From the NCBI RefSeq assembly GCF_000222705.1, contig NZ_AFUB01000015.1, positions 1 through 64,000 of the forward strand: a stretch of DNA of 64,000 nucleotides, written 5' to 3'. Made by a program: the position numbers and the translations under genes. Below the pieces are notes generated by a model that was given only the letters and a program-made list of their open reading frames with translations, ran no database searches and had not been told where the DNA came from. Shown here piece by piece: positions 1-9,227 of this stretch; the first letter of the stretch is position 1; each line of letters starts with the position of its first letter. This DNA comes from Streptococcus mitis bv. 2 str. SK95 (GTDB taxonomy: Bacteria > Bacillota > Bacilli > Lactobacillales > Streptococcaceae).

Positions 1-870
1 GCTATTTTTGGATTATATGAATATATGCAACATTTCAATCTTATGGTGAATTTTGTAAAAATAGATGCAGTTAAATGGATACAAACGATGAATTTGAATA
101 GTTTGTATTATCCCAGTTCAATATTTCTCCACTACACCTATTTTGCATATGTTTTGTTGCTAGCTTTTATTTTGGTAATTGTTATCCCATATAAGAACCA
201 AGTGTTAAATTTAGTTTATAAAACACTTATTGCAATTTCAATTTTTTTGACCCAATCTCGTATAGTTTGGATAGCTTTTGGGGTAATTTTAATTCTTTCG
301 TTTATACTAAATAGACATGGGATATTGACATATAGAAAGTTGAGTGTTATAGTACTTATTTTAATTATAGTAGTCTCTCTCTGCCTATATTTTGATGTGT
401 TTGCGTTTATTTCTAATTATATAGGTTTAAGATTTTCTTCACTTTATCGTTATGGAATGGCTGACGGTTCTCTAGGTCAACGTATTGGAACTCTTAGAAA
501 TTGGGGAAATTATTTAGACTCTGATACTATAAAGGCTATTATTGGGTCAGGATTTGGTGGTGTCAATAATTACTTGAGTACTTATTCATTTTTTAATGGC
601 TATTCTACAGCTGATTCAACAGTGACAAGTTTCCTTATTGATACTGGAGTTATTGGCTTATTTATCTTTTTATTATCTATGTTTCAGATATTAGTAATAG
701 TGGTAAAAGGAAAAGGAATTTTTAGAGAATTGGCGTTATATACTATTGTAGCTTCTTCTATAGTTAGTTTAACAATTGATTTTTGGGCAAATTATGTTAT
801 TCTTCATATATTTTACGTGGTTATTATCTGTGCATTTATAGGAATGAGATTGACTAAGCAAGAAAAATAA
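1..870 (+). CDS. wzy: O-antigen/capsule repeat-unit polymerase (Wzy-like), 5' partial
   Basis: The reading frame is open from the first base, so the N-terminal part lies outside the window; an internal ATG at 25 is not convincing as the start. What remains is about 289 residues of very hydrophobic sequence with roughly seven to eight membrane segments and a charged loop around the middle (RFSSLYRYGMADGSLGQR), then a short basic tail. This is the layout of Wzy polymerases, which join lipid-linked repeat units on the outer face of the membrane. The family is poorly conserved, so the call leans on position: a glycosyltransferase and a flippase follow directly. The DNA is strikingly AT-rich compared with the rml genes downstream, as is usual for serotype-specific genes gained by transfer. 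It could in principle be another polytopic capsule protein. Confidence 0.7.
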   Translation, partial: AIFGLYEYMQHFNLMVNFVKIDAVKWIQTMNLNSLYYPSSIFLHYTYFAYVLLLAFILVIVIPYKNQVLNLVYKTLIAISIFLTQSRIVWIAFGVILILSFILNRHGILTYRKLSVIVLILIIVVSLCLYFDVFAFISNYIGLRFSSLYRYGMADGSLGQRIGTLRNWGNYLDSDTIKAIIGSGFGGVNNYLSTYSFFNGYSTADSTVTSFLIDTGVIGLFIFLLSMFQILVIVVKGKGIFRELALYTIVASSIVSLTIDFWANYVILHIFYVVIICAFIGMRLTKQEK

Positions 871-999
871 AATTGGATGGGGAAATTCAAGGTTGTATGA
901 TAATGTGCAGAAGGCATATGGAATAGTTGTTTTTTAGATTTTTAATTTATTTTTTAATAAATAATTTTCTGTTTTTATCTAAAATTAAAGAAGGACAAT
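871..999. other. AT-rich intergenic spacer
   Basis: A 129-base AT-rich spacer between the polymerase and the glycosyltransferase. It holds the ribosome binding site AAGAAGGA (988-995) for the next gene. I see no clear terminator or promoter and no transposase remnant, so the genes are probably co-transcribed as part of the capsule operon. Confidence 0.5.
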
Positions 1000-2157
1000 A
1001 TGACAAAAAGTATCTTATATTTTTTATCTACATCTGATATATCATCGGGAGCTACCCGGTCATTGTTACGATTAGTTTCGATAGTTGAGGATTCAGACTT
1101 TAGGGTTATTATCATTTTACCAGAACATGGAAATGTGGAAGATGAGCTTGTAAACAAAGGAATTAAATACTATGTTGTAAAACAATATATTTGGAATTAT
1201 TGGATAAAATATCTCAGTCATACTAAAAATATTTTTTACTATTTGAAATTGCCGTTAAAGTATTTATTAAACAGAATATCGCTTCACAAAATCAACAGAA
1301 TTATAAAAAAAGAAAAAGTTGATATTATTCATATGAATACGTTGACTTCTTTTTTAGGAGCTCAGGCAGCAATCGAACAGAGAAAAATATTAATATGGCA
1401 TATAAGGGAGTTTATGGAAGAGGACTTAGGAATTGAATTTTGTAATAGAAAAAAAGCAATTGATTTAATAAATAAATCAACATGTGTAATTTCTATATCT
1501 GATTCAATTTCTAAAAAGTTTTCCAACGAAGTTTTGGTTTATAAAAAAGTCATTCATAATGGTTTATCAATTGATGACTATTTTATAGATAAAGTCGCAT
1601 TTCAGAACCAAAAGATTAACATTTTATCTTCAGGTAGAATTACGCCTGGAAAAGGGCAGGTTGATTTAGTTAGAGCGATAGCTAATCTTCCTGAGAGATA
1701 TAAACAGATGTTTAAAGTTGATATTATAGGAATAGTTGAAAGCGAAGAATATTTTAAAGAAATAAAAGAAGTTATTTCAAATTATAAACTTGACGGTATT
1801 GAGTTTCATGGTTTTCAATCTGATCCAACTGATTTTTTCAGAAAATGTGATATCGTATGTGTGTGTTCCAAAAAAGAAGCTTTCGGTCGTATTACAGTTG
1901 AGGGAATGTTGTCTGGAGCGTTAGTTATTGGGACAAATTCAGGTGGTACAAAAGAGATAATTTCTACAGGAGAAACAGGATATCTGTATGAACCAGGAGA
2001 TTATATGCAGCTTAGTGAAATTTTAAAAACTATAATAAACAATAGGAGTTCCATCTTGGAAATTGCTTTGAGAGGACAAGAGAAGGCTACATTACGTTTT
2101 TCAGATAAAAATAATGCCATGCAGATCATGCAACTATATAAGGAACTAGAAAATTGA
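1000..2157 (+). CDS. Family 4 glycosyltransferase (capsule biosynthesis)
   Basis: A 385-residue GT-B fold glycosyltransferase that probably adds one sugar to the growing lipid-linked capsule repeat unit in the cytoplasm. The N-terminal half carries a Gly/Ser-rich loop (SDISSGATRSLLRL, about residues 13-26). The C-terminal half has the donor-binding segment SSGRITPGKGQVDLV (about 208-222) and the EX7E motif of retaining GT4 enzymes, E293 and E301 in KEAFGRITVEG, followed by the GGTKEI loop. Length is normal for the family. The last bases overlap the next gene's TTG start by 4 bp, so the two are translationally coupled. Donor and acceptor sugars cannot be told from sequence. The AT-rich composition matches its neighbours on both sides. 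Confidence 0.85.
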   Translation: MTKSILYFLSTSDISSGATRSLLRLVSIVEDSDFRVIIILPEHGNVEDELVNKGIKYYVVKQYIWNYWIKYLSHTKNIFYYLKLPLKYLLNRISLHKINRIIKKEKVDIIHMNTLTSFLGAQAAIEQRKILIWHIREFMEEDLGIEFCNRKKAIDLINKSTCVISISDSISKKFSNEVLVYKKVIHNGLSIDDYFIDKVAFQNQKINILSSGRITPGKGQVDLVRAIANLPERYKQMFKVDIIGIVESEEYFKEIKEVISNYKLDGIEFHGFQSDPTDFFRKCDIVCVCSKKEAFGRITVEGMLSGALVIGTNSGGTKEIISTGETGYLYEPGDYMQLSEILKTIINNRSSILEIALRGQEKATLRFSDKNNAMQIMQLYKELEN

Positions 2158-3572
2158 GTAGAAGATATAATTACTTACTAAAAAATATTGGATTACTAAC
2201 TTTAAGCAACTTTGGTTCTAAAATTTTAGTCTTTTTAATGGTTCCGTTATATACAAGCGTACTATCTACATCTGATTATGGAACATATGACTTATTTAAT
2301 ACGACAATCTCATTGCTAATTCCAATTATTTCAATTAATATTTCTGAAGGGGTTCTTCGATTTGCATTAGATGAAAAAAATGACAGTAGTATAGTATATT
2401 CAATTGGCTGGAATATTATAATAAAAGGTTTCTTAGTTGTAGTATTAGGAATTATTTTCAATAATATCTTTAATATATTCCCATTACTTAAAGAAAATTC
2501 CATAACTTTTTTATTACTTTATTTATCAACTATTGTTTACCAATTTCTTTCTTCATTTATTAGAGGTATAGATAAAGTTTCTATATTATCAATTGCTGCT
2601 ATTCTCAATACAATTTCTATATTGGGGTTTAACATTCTATTTCTTATAATTATACCTCTAGGTTTGGCTGGATATTTTTGGTCTAATATATTGGGTTTGG
2701 TGCTACCTAGTTTATACTTGATATATAAGATATCTCAATATAACATTAAGTACACTAGCCTTCAGAATAAAAAGTTACAGCAAAGACTTGTTAGTTACAG
2801 TATTCCCTTAATCTTAAATTCATTAGGTTGGTGGATTAATAATGCAATAGATAGATACGTAGTTATTGCATTTTGTGGTGTAGCGGTGAATGGCATTTAT
2901 TCAGTTGGTTATAAAATCCCATCAATTTTAAATATTTTTGCAAATATATTTAACCAAGCGTGGATATTATCATCTGTAAAGTCTTATCGTGATGAAGATA
3001 GCGAATATTTCTTTTCTCAAGTTTATAATAAGTATAACATGATTATGGTATTAATTTCCGGGCTACTAATTTCTTGTAGTAAAATACTTGCTAAGTTTCT
3101 ATATATGAATGAATTTTATGATGCTTGGAAGTTTGTTCCGTTTTTACTAATTGCAAATGTTTTTGGAGCTATTTCAGGATTTGCTGGTGGAATTTTTTCC
3201 GCGGTTAAAGATTCAAAAATATATAGTCAGTCAACCTTAGTAGGAGCGATAGTGAATATTATTTTCACATTTGTTTTTGTATATTATTATGGAGCTATAG
3301 GTGCTGCTATTGCCACTATGATATCTTACTTTGTTGTTTGGATAATACGTGTTCATACAATGAGAAAATATATAAAGTTAAAAATTTTTATTAGAAGAGA
3401 TGTATTTTCCTATGTATTGCTTATTTTTCAGTCAATAGTCTTATGGTTGGAAAATAGTTATGTTCTTTATCCTATACAAGTTGTGCTATTCTTACTATTA
3501 GTTATGTTATTTTATAAAGAAATAAAGAGTATTATTGGTGAATTAAAAAAGTTTCTAACACAAGAACCATAA
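2154..3572 (+). CDS. wzx: Capsule repeat-unit flippase (Wzx, MATE/PST superfamily)
   Basis: A 472-residue protein with about 12-14 hydrophobic segments along its whole length, typical in size and layout of Wzx flippases that move undecaprenyl-linked repeat units across the membrane. The N-terminus has the characteristic start of the polysaccharide transporter family (a short basic head, then NIGLLTLSNFGSKILVFLMV with SDYGTYDL after it). The start is a TTG at 2154 that overlaps the TGA stop of the glycosyltransferase gene; AAGGA about 10 bases upstream fits as the ribosome binding site, and no better ATG is in frame nearby. With the polymerase and glycosyltransferase it forms a Wzx/Wzy-dependent capsule export module. 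It is AT-rich like the two genes before it, and composition shifts at the next gene, ugd. Confidence 0.88.
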   Translation: MSRRYNYLLKNIGLLTLSNFGSKILVFLMVPLYTSVLSTSDYGTYDLFNTTISLLIPIISINISEGVLRFALDEKNDSSIVYSIGWNIIIKGFLVVVLGIIFNNIFNIFPLLKENSITFLLLYLSTIVYQFLSSFIRGIDKVSILSIAAILNTISILGFNILFLIIIPLGLAGYFWSNILGLVLPSLYLIYKISQYNIKYTSLQNKKLQQRLVSYSIPLILNSLGWWINNAIDRYVVIAFCGVAVNGIYSVGYKIPSILNIFANIFNQAWILSSVKSYRDEDSEYFFSQVYNKYNMIMVLISGLLISCSKILAKFLYMNEFYDAWKFVPFLLIANVFGAISGFAGGIFSAVKDSKIYSQSTLVGAIVNIIFTFVFVYYYGAIGAAIATMISYFVVWIIRVHTMRKYIKLKIFIRRDVFSYVLLIFQSIVLWLENSYVLYPIQVVLFLLLVMLFYKEIKSIIGELKKFLTQEP

Positions 3573-3597
3573 GTACGAGTATTGAAAGGAGAAAAAT

Positions 3598-4836
3598 GTG
3601 AAAATAGCAGTAGCAGGTACGGGATATGTTGGTCTATCCATTGCGGTTTTATTGTCTCAGCAACATCAAGTAATGGCGGTGGACATTATTCCTGAGAAGG
3701 TCGAATTAATTAATCAAAGAAAGTCACCTATTCAAGATGACTACATAGAGAAATATCTGGCAGAAAAAGAGTTAAACTTAGTTGCTACACTAAATGCAGA
3801 AGAAGCTTATCAGGATGCAGATTTTGTTGTGATTGCAGCTCCAACTAATTATGATCCGAAAAAGAATTTCTTTGATACATCTGCCGTAGAGTCTGTTATT
3901 GAAACAGTACTGAGATATAATCCTGAGGCAATCATGGTGATTAAAAGTACGGTTCCGGTGGGCTATACAGAGTCAGTACGAAAGAAATTTCAGACTGAAA
4001 ATATCTTGTTTAGCCCTGAGTTTTTGCGGGAGTCGAAAGCGCTTTATGACAATTTGTATCCGAGTCGAATTATTTTAGGAACAGATAAAAATAATGAGCG
4101 CTTGGTAAGTGCTGCCGAAACTTTCGCAGGACTTCTTCAAGAAGGAGCTTTACAAGAAAATATTGATACATTGTATATGGGCTTTACAGAAGCTGAAGCA
4201 GTAAAGCTTTTTGCGAATACTTATCTTGCTCTGCGTGTTTCTTATTTTAATGAGCTGGATACTTATTCTGAGATGAAGGGGCTAGATACTCAAGCTATTA
4301 TTGAAGGGGTTTGCTTAGATCCACGGATTGGTTCTCACTATAACAATCCTTCCTTCGGCTACGGCGGTTATTGTCTTCCTAAAGACACCAAGCAACTTCT
4401 TGCCAACTATGAAGATATACCAGAAGAACTTATAGGAGCCATAGTACGGAGCAATTCGACACGTAAGGACTTTATTGCTGATCAGGTTCTTAAGATGGTA
4501 GATTATTATGATTATTCAGTCCATAATATTTTCGATGAGAGAGTAGAAAAAGATATTATTATTGGCATCTATAGATTGACCATGAAGAGTAATAGCGATA
4601 ATTTTCGTCAAAGCTCTATTCAAGGTATTATGAAACGTATAAAAGCTAAGGGAGTAAGAGTAGTTATTTATGAACCCACTTTAGAAAGCGGGAGTACATT
4701 TTTTGGAAGTTCCGTTATCAATGATTTAGATGAATTCAAACGACTGAGTAGTGCCATTGTTGCTAATCGCTATGATAACTCATTAGAAGATGTCAAGGAA
4801 AAAGTCTATACACGTGATATTTTTGAAAGAGATTAA
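3598..4836 (+). CDS. ugd: UDP-glucose 6-dehydrogenase
   Basis: A 412-residue enzyme that oxidises UDP-glucose to UDP-glucuronate with NAD, supplying glucuronic acid for the capsule. It begins with the Rossmann motif [14 protein letters not shown] (residues 4-17) and contains the catalytic cysteine C259 in [14 protein letters not shown]; the short length and GYGGYCLP signature fit the streptococcal Ugd type. The start is a GTG at 3598 behind AAAGGAGA; an ATG two bases earlier runs straight into a stop. It implies that the repeat unit contains glucuronic acid or a derivative, provided the gene is used. Next downstream is a decayed glf gene, then rmlACB, a common order at the 3' end of pneumococcal-type capsule loci. 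Confidence 0.93.
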   Translation: MKIAVAGTGYVGLSIAVLLSQQHQVMAVDIIPEKVELINQRKSPIQDDYIEKYLAEKELNLVATLNAEEAYQDADFVVIAAPTNYDPKKNFFDTSAVESVIETVLRYNPEAIMVIKSTVPVGYTESVRKKFQTENILFSPEFLRESKALYDNLYPSRIILGTDKNNERLVSAAETFAGLLQEGALQENIDTLYMGFTEAEAVKLFANTYLALRVSYFNELDTYSEMKGLDTQAIIEGVCLDPRIGSHYNNPSFGYGGYCLPKDTKQLLANYEDIPEELIGAIVRSNSTRKDFIADQVLKMVDYYDYSVHNIFDERVEKDIIIGIYRLTMKSNSDNFRQSSIQGIMKRIKAKGVRVVIYEPTLESGSTFFGSSVINDLDEFKRLSSAIVANRYDNSLEDVKEKVYTRDIFERD

Positions 4837-4867
4837 TTTAGTATAATAAAAATGGAAAAAATAATTG

Positions 4868-5517
4868 TTAGAAGCGGTCCATACTGAGAAGCAATGGGGA
4901 CGCTCAGCGACAAAACTTCCTCCATTTATCATTAAACGCCTTCCAGTTCGTTTAACCTTTGATAATAATTATTTTAACGACCGTTATCAAGTGATTCCTA
5001 TTGTGGATACAATGTGATTACTGAAAATATACTTAAAGACGTAGAAGTTGAGCTAGGAGTGGATTGCTTTGACTATCGTGAAGAGCTGGAAGCATCTGCT
5101 AACAAAGTTGCTTTTACAGGAATGATTGACCAGTATTTTGATTATAAGCATGGTGAGCTAGAGTATCGCAGTTTACGTTTTAAGCACGAAGTGCTTGATG
5201 AGGAAAATCACCAAGGAAATGCTGTAGTGAACTATACAGATCGTGAGATTCCTTATACTCGTATCATTGAGCATAAAAAATTTGAGTATGGTCTGCAGCC
5301 TAAGACAGTCATCACGTGTGAATATCCAGCTGACTGGAAACGTGGAGATGAACCATATTATCCAATTAATGATGAGAAAAATAATGCTATCTTTTCTAAA
5401 TACCACGAAGAAGCTTCACAGAATGATAAGGTTATCTTCTGTGGACGTTTAGCAGATTATAAATATTAGTGGTGATTGAACGGATACTTAGTGTAGTAGA
5501 GGAAGAATTTAGTAATT
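4868..5517 (+). pseudogene. glf: UDP-galactopyranose mutase remnant (glf), truncated and frameshifted
   Basis: The C-terminal part of UDP-galactopyranose mutase can be read across two frames. From 4868 the frame gives VHTEKQWGRSATKLPPF and RLPVRLTFDNNYFNDRYQ, close to Glf, then stops at 5012. From 5007 a second frame continues with NVITENILKDVEVELGVD, the YFDYKHGELEYRSLRF segment and NDKVIFCGRLADYKY, ending at 5469. The break looks like loss of one G just after 5002: restoring it gives the Gly-Gly-Tyr-Asn-Val expected in Glf. After the stop at 5467-5469, further Glf-like residues (VVIERILSVVEEEF) remain to about 5515, so the C-terminus is damaged too. The N-terminal FAD-binding half is missing altogether. 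The 151-codon open frame from 5014 is a fragment, not a working gene. No galactofuranose can be made from this copy. Confidence 0.88.
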
Positions 5518-5546
5518 AAAAAACAACGAAGAAAGGTTATTCCATT

Positions 5547-6416
5547 ATGAAAGGTATTATTCTTGCAGGTGGCTCAGGTACTCGACTGTACCCTCTTACA
5601 CGAGCTGCATCAAAACAGCTGATGCCGGTTTATGATAAACCCATGATTTACTATCCTTTGTCAACTTTAATGTTGGCTGGGATTAAGGACATTTTAATTA
5701 TCTCAACACCACAGGATTTGCCCCGTTTTAAGGACCTGCTCTTGGATGGTTCCGAATTTGGGATTAAGCTTTCCTATGCGGAACAGCCTAGTCCAGATGG
5801 ACTTGCCCAGGCCTTTCTTATCGGTGAAGAATTTATCGGTGACAATAGCGTTGCCTTGATTTTAGGCGACAATATCTACCATGGTCCTGGTTTGAGCACA
5901 ATGCTTCAAAAAGCAGCTAAGAAAGAAAAAGGTGCTACTGTTTTTGGTTACCAAGTGAAGGACCCAGAGCGTTTTGGTGTAGTCGAGTTTGATGAAGACT
6001 TGAATGCCATTTCCATAGAAGAAAAACCGGAGCATCCTCGCTCCAACTATGCTGTGACAGGTCTTTATTTCTATGACAATGACGTTGTGGAGATTGCCAA
6101 ACAGATCAAACCCAGTGCTCGTGGAGAGTTGGAAATCACAGATGTCAACAATGCTTATTTGAAGCGTGGGGATTTGTCTGTTGAGGTTATGGGGCGTGGT
6201 TTTGCCTGGTTGGATACAGGAACACATGAGAGCTTGTTAGAGGCCTCACAATATATCGAAACGGTTCAACGGATGCAAAATGTTCAGGTTGCCAATCTGG
6301 AAGAAATTGCTTATCGAATGGGTTATATCAGCCGTGAAGATGTACTGAAGTTGGCGCAACCTCTTAAGAAAAATGAATACGGACAGTACTTGCTCCGTTT
6401 GATTGGAGAAATCTAG
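5547..6416 (+). CDS. rmlA: Glucose-1-phosphate thymidylyltransferase
   Basis: First enzyme of dTDP-L-rhamnose synthesis, joining dTTP and glucose-1-phosphate. The 289-residue protein starts [18 protein letters not shown], with the nucleotide-binding G-G-S-G-T-R signature at residues 8-13, followed by [16 protein letters not shown]; both are diagnostic of RmlA, as is the full family length. A ribosome binding site (AAGAAAGG, 5530-5537) precedes the ATG. The stop codon abuts the ATG of rmlC at 6417, so the two are tightly coupled. GC content is clearly higher than in the wzy-wzx block, in line with rml genes being shared across serotypes and used as recombination anchors. Confidence 0.97.
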   Translation: MKGIILAGGSGTRLYPLTRAASKQLMPVYDKPMIYYPLSTLMLAGIKDILIISTPQDLPRFKDLLLDGSEFGIKLSYAEQPSPDGLAQAFLIGEEFIGDNSVALILGDNIYHGPGLSTMLQKAAKKEKGATVFGYQVKDPERFGVVEFDEDLNAISIEEKPEHPRSNYAVTGLYFYDNDVVEIAKQIKPSARGELEITDVNNAYLKRGDLSVEVMGRGFAWLDTGTHESLLEASQYIETVQRMQNVQVANLEEIAYRMGYISREDVLKLAQPLKKNEYGQYLLRLIGEI

Positions 6417-7013
6417 ATGACAGATAATTTTTTCGGAAAAATACTTGCGGTGCGTAAAATTGATACCATTCCAGGTATGTTAGAGTTTGATATTCCAGTT
6501 CATGGTGACAATCGTGGCTGGTTTAAGGAAAATTTCCAGAAGGAAAAGATGGTGCCACTTGGCTTTCCTGAAAGCTTCTTTGCTGAAGGGAAACTGCAAA
6601 ATAACGTCAGCTTTTCTCGCAAAAATGTTCTTCGAGGCCTCCATGCTGAGCCTTGGGACAAGTATATCTCTGTTGCAGATAATGGGAAGGTTCTAGGATC
6701 ATGGGTTGATTTGCGTGAGGGTGAAACTTTTGGGAATGTTTACCAGACAGAGATTGACGCTAGTAAGGGAATCTTTGTTCCTCGTGGCGTAGCCAATGGA
6801 TTTCAAGTCCTATCTGATACAGTTTCTTATAGCTATCTGGTTAATGACTATTGGGCGCTTGAACTCAAACCTAAGTATGCCTTTGTTAACTACTCTGACC
6901 CAGAATTAGGAATTGAGTGGGAAAATCTGGAAGAAGCAGAGGTATCTGAAGCGGACAAACATCATCCCCTACTTAAGGACGTGAAGCCTTTGAAAAAAGA
7001 AGATTTGGAATAA
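6417..7013 (+). CDS. rmlC: dTDP-4-dehydrorhamnose 3,5-epimerase
   Basis: Third step of dTDP-L-rhamnose synthesis, double epimerisation at C3 and C5 of dTDP-4-keto-6-deoxyglucose. The 198-residue protein shows the RmlC cupin core: NVLRGLHAEPWDKYISV with the catalytic histidine, then VPRGVANGFQVL and the Tyr-rich SYLVNDYW segment. Size is as expected for the streptococcal form. The start ATG follows directly on the rmlA stop. The gap to rmlB is 9 bases with AAGGAAAT as the ribosome binding site, so rmlA, rmlC and rmlB form one unit. Confidence 0.96.
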   Translation: MTDNFFGKILAVRKIDTIPGMLEFDIPVHGDNRGWFKENFQKEKMVPLGFPESFFAEGKLQNNVSFSRKNVLRGLHAEPWDKYISVADNGKVLGSWVDLREGETFGNVYQTEIDASKGIFVPRGVANGFQVLSDTVSYSYLVNDYWALELKPKYAFVNYSDPELGIEWENLEEAEVSEADKHHPLLKDVKPLKKEDLE

Positions 7014-8069
<1,056 letters not shown>

Positions 8070-8078
8070 TCAGATACT

Positions 8079-8113
8079 AAAAAAGCAAGAGAACTCGAGG
8101 TCTCTTGCTTTTT
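8079..8113. terminator. Bidirectional terminator between rmlB and rmlD
   Basis: A 12-bp perfect stem, AAAAGCAAGAGA (8081-8092) with TCTCTTGCTTTT (8101-8112), and an 8-base loop. It ends in T-runs on both strands, so it can stop rmlB transcripts and the convergent rmlD transcript. Confidence 0.9.
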
Positions 8114-8130
8114 ATGTATGTAGTAAGCTT

Positions 8131-8985
8131 TTATTTTCTTACTTCTTGTTTATAAAACTCTTTAAGGGCATCTTGCCAGGTTGGGATGACGAAACCTGTC
8201 GCCTTGGCTTTGGATAGGCTCATGGTTGAGTTGAGGGGGCGTTTAGCTTTAGCAGGGAACTTGCTAGAGTCTACTGGCACTACTTCAACATCACTGTCCT
8301 TAAGAATCTCGACAGCAAAGTCATACCAAGTGGTGTCCTCGGCTGCGTCATTTGATAAGTGGTAGTAGCCATACTCTTTTTGATTTTCAGTCAAGTAGGT
8401 CATGAATTCGGCCAGTGTACGTGTCCAAGTTGGGCGACCGTGTTGGTCGTTGACAACGGTGAGAGTTTTATGTGTTTTGGCTAGGCTTTGCATGGTAAAG
8501 ACAAAGTTTTTTCCATAATTTCCAAAAACCCAAGCAGTACGAATGATGTAATGCTGTGACGTAAGGGTTTCAACAAGTTCTTCTCCCATTCGCTTGGTAC
8601 GTCCGTATTCTGTCTGTGGATCAGGTAGGTCATCGACTTCCCACTCTTGTCCGATAGGTTTCTTTCCATCAAAGACGTAGTCTGTTGAGATGTAGACGAG
8701 AGTAGCTCCGTATTTCTCAGAGGCCTTGGCTACATTTTCAGTTCCAGTTACGTTGATGGCAAAATCCAGTTCTTTCCCCTCATCTTCGGCTGCATCAACA
8801 GCAGTGTAGGCTGCACAATGATAGACTAGAGTTGGCTTAACCTCAGCAAATACTTTTTCAACCATTTCAGAATTAGTGATATCCATTTCGGCCACATCCA
8901 CTGCAACATAGTCTACATTTCGTTCATCTAGCAGATAACGTAGTTCTGTGCCGAGTTGACCATTGGCACCTGTAATTAAGATCAT
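8131..8985 (-). CDS. rmlD: dTDP-4-dehydrorhamnose reductase
   Basis: Last step of dTDP-L-rhamnose synthesis, NAD(P)H reduction of the 4-keto intermediate. The 284-residue protein opens with the Rossmann motif ILITGANGQLGTELR, has the YISTDYVFDG segment and the YGRTKRMGEE motif with the active-site Tyr and Lys. The start is preceded by AAGGAGA on the minus strand. It is on the strand opposite rmlACB and convergent with rmlB, unlike the co-directional rmlD that I recall for pneumococcal capsule loci. It therefore needs its own promoter in the 8986-9227 gap (an extended -10 at 9015-9023) and can be expressed independently of the capsule operon. Sequence and length look intact. Confidence 0.95.
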   Translation of the reverse strand: MILITGANGQLGTELRYLLDERNVDYVAVDVAEMDITNSEMVEKVFAEVKPTLVYHCAAYTAVDAAEDEGKELDFAINVTGTENVAKASEKYGATLVYISTDYVFDGKKPIGQEWEVDDLPDPQTEYGRTKRMGEELVETLTSQHYIIRTAWVFGNYGKNFVFTMQSLAKTHKTLTVVNDQHGRPTWTRTLAEFMTYLTENQKEYGYYHLSNDAAEDTTWYDFAVEILKDSDVEVVPVDSSKFPAKAKRPLNSTMSLSKAKATGFVIPTWQDALKEFYKQEVRK

Positions 8986-9014
8986 ATCTTTCTCCTTGAT
9001 TGTTCTTATACTTA

Positions 9015-9023
9015 ATTATATCA
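9015..9023 (-). promoter_or_regulatory. Candidate extended -10 promoter for rmlD
   Basis: On the minus strand, TGATATAAT (9023 down to 9015) is an extended -10 element about 30 bases upstream of the rmlD ATG. No good -35 hexamer is visible at the usual distance, which extended -10 promoters tolerate. Confidence 0.5.
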
Positions 9024-9128
9024 AAAATATAGAAAAATCGGTTTTTAGTGAAACCTTTTTCGGTATAAACTTTGTTAGTGATGCGCAAGAGAGACGAATA
9101 GTTATTACTTTAGAATATCCTTAAAAGT

Positions 9129-9194
9129 ATTTTTCAGAATATACCAAACTAACACAAAAATTCTGAAAATTCTGTTGACATCTTTCTGAAAAGG
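9129..9194 (+). promoter_or_regulatory. Candidate CodY boxes at the aliA promoter
   Basis: Three related sites line up with the CodY consensus AATTTTCWGAAAATT. They are 9157-9171 (AAAATTCTGAAAATT, 13 of 15), 9129-9143 (12 of 15) and 9180-9194 (11 of 15, between the -35 and -10). The best site ends three bases before the -35. Binding here would be expected to block or modulate aliA according to branched-chain amino acid supply. These are by-eye matches and AT-rich DNA produces some by chance. Confidence 0.5.
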
Positions 9195-9203
9195 TTCTAT
9201 AAT
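9175..9203 (+). promoter_or_regulatory. aliA promoter
   Basis: A consensus sigma-A promoter: -35 TTGACA (9175-9180), 17-base spacer, -10 TATAAT (9198-9203), about 24 bases before the aliA start. Confidence 0.88.
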
Positions 9204-9227
9204 AGATAGAAAGTTTTAAAGGAGAAA

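Noticed and set aside
5014-5469. A 151-codon open frame that could be called a small gene
   Set aside because: Its product is the C-terminal part of UDP-galactopyranose mutase, continuing a frame broken at 5002; it has no proper start context and is part of the glf pseudogene.
8986-9227. Possible transposase or insertion-sequence remnant between rmlD and aliA, as in pneumococcal capsule loci
   Set aside because: No transposase-like reading or terminal repeats could be seen; the gap is explained by two divergent promoters and CodY-like boxes.
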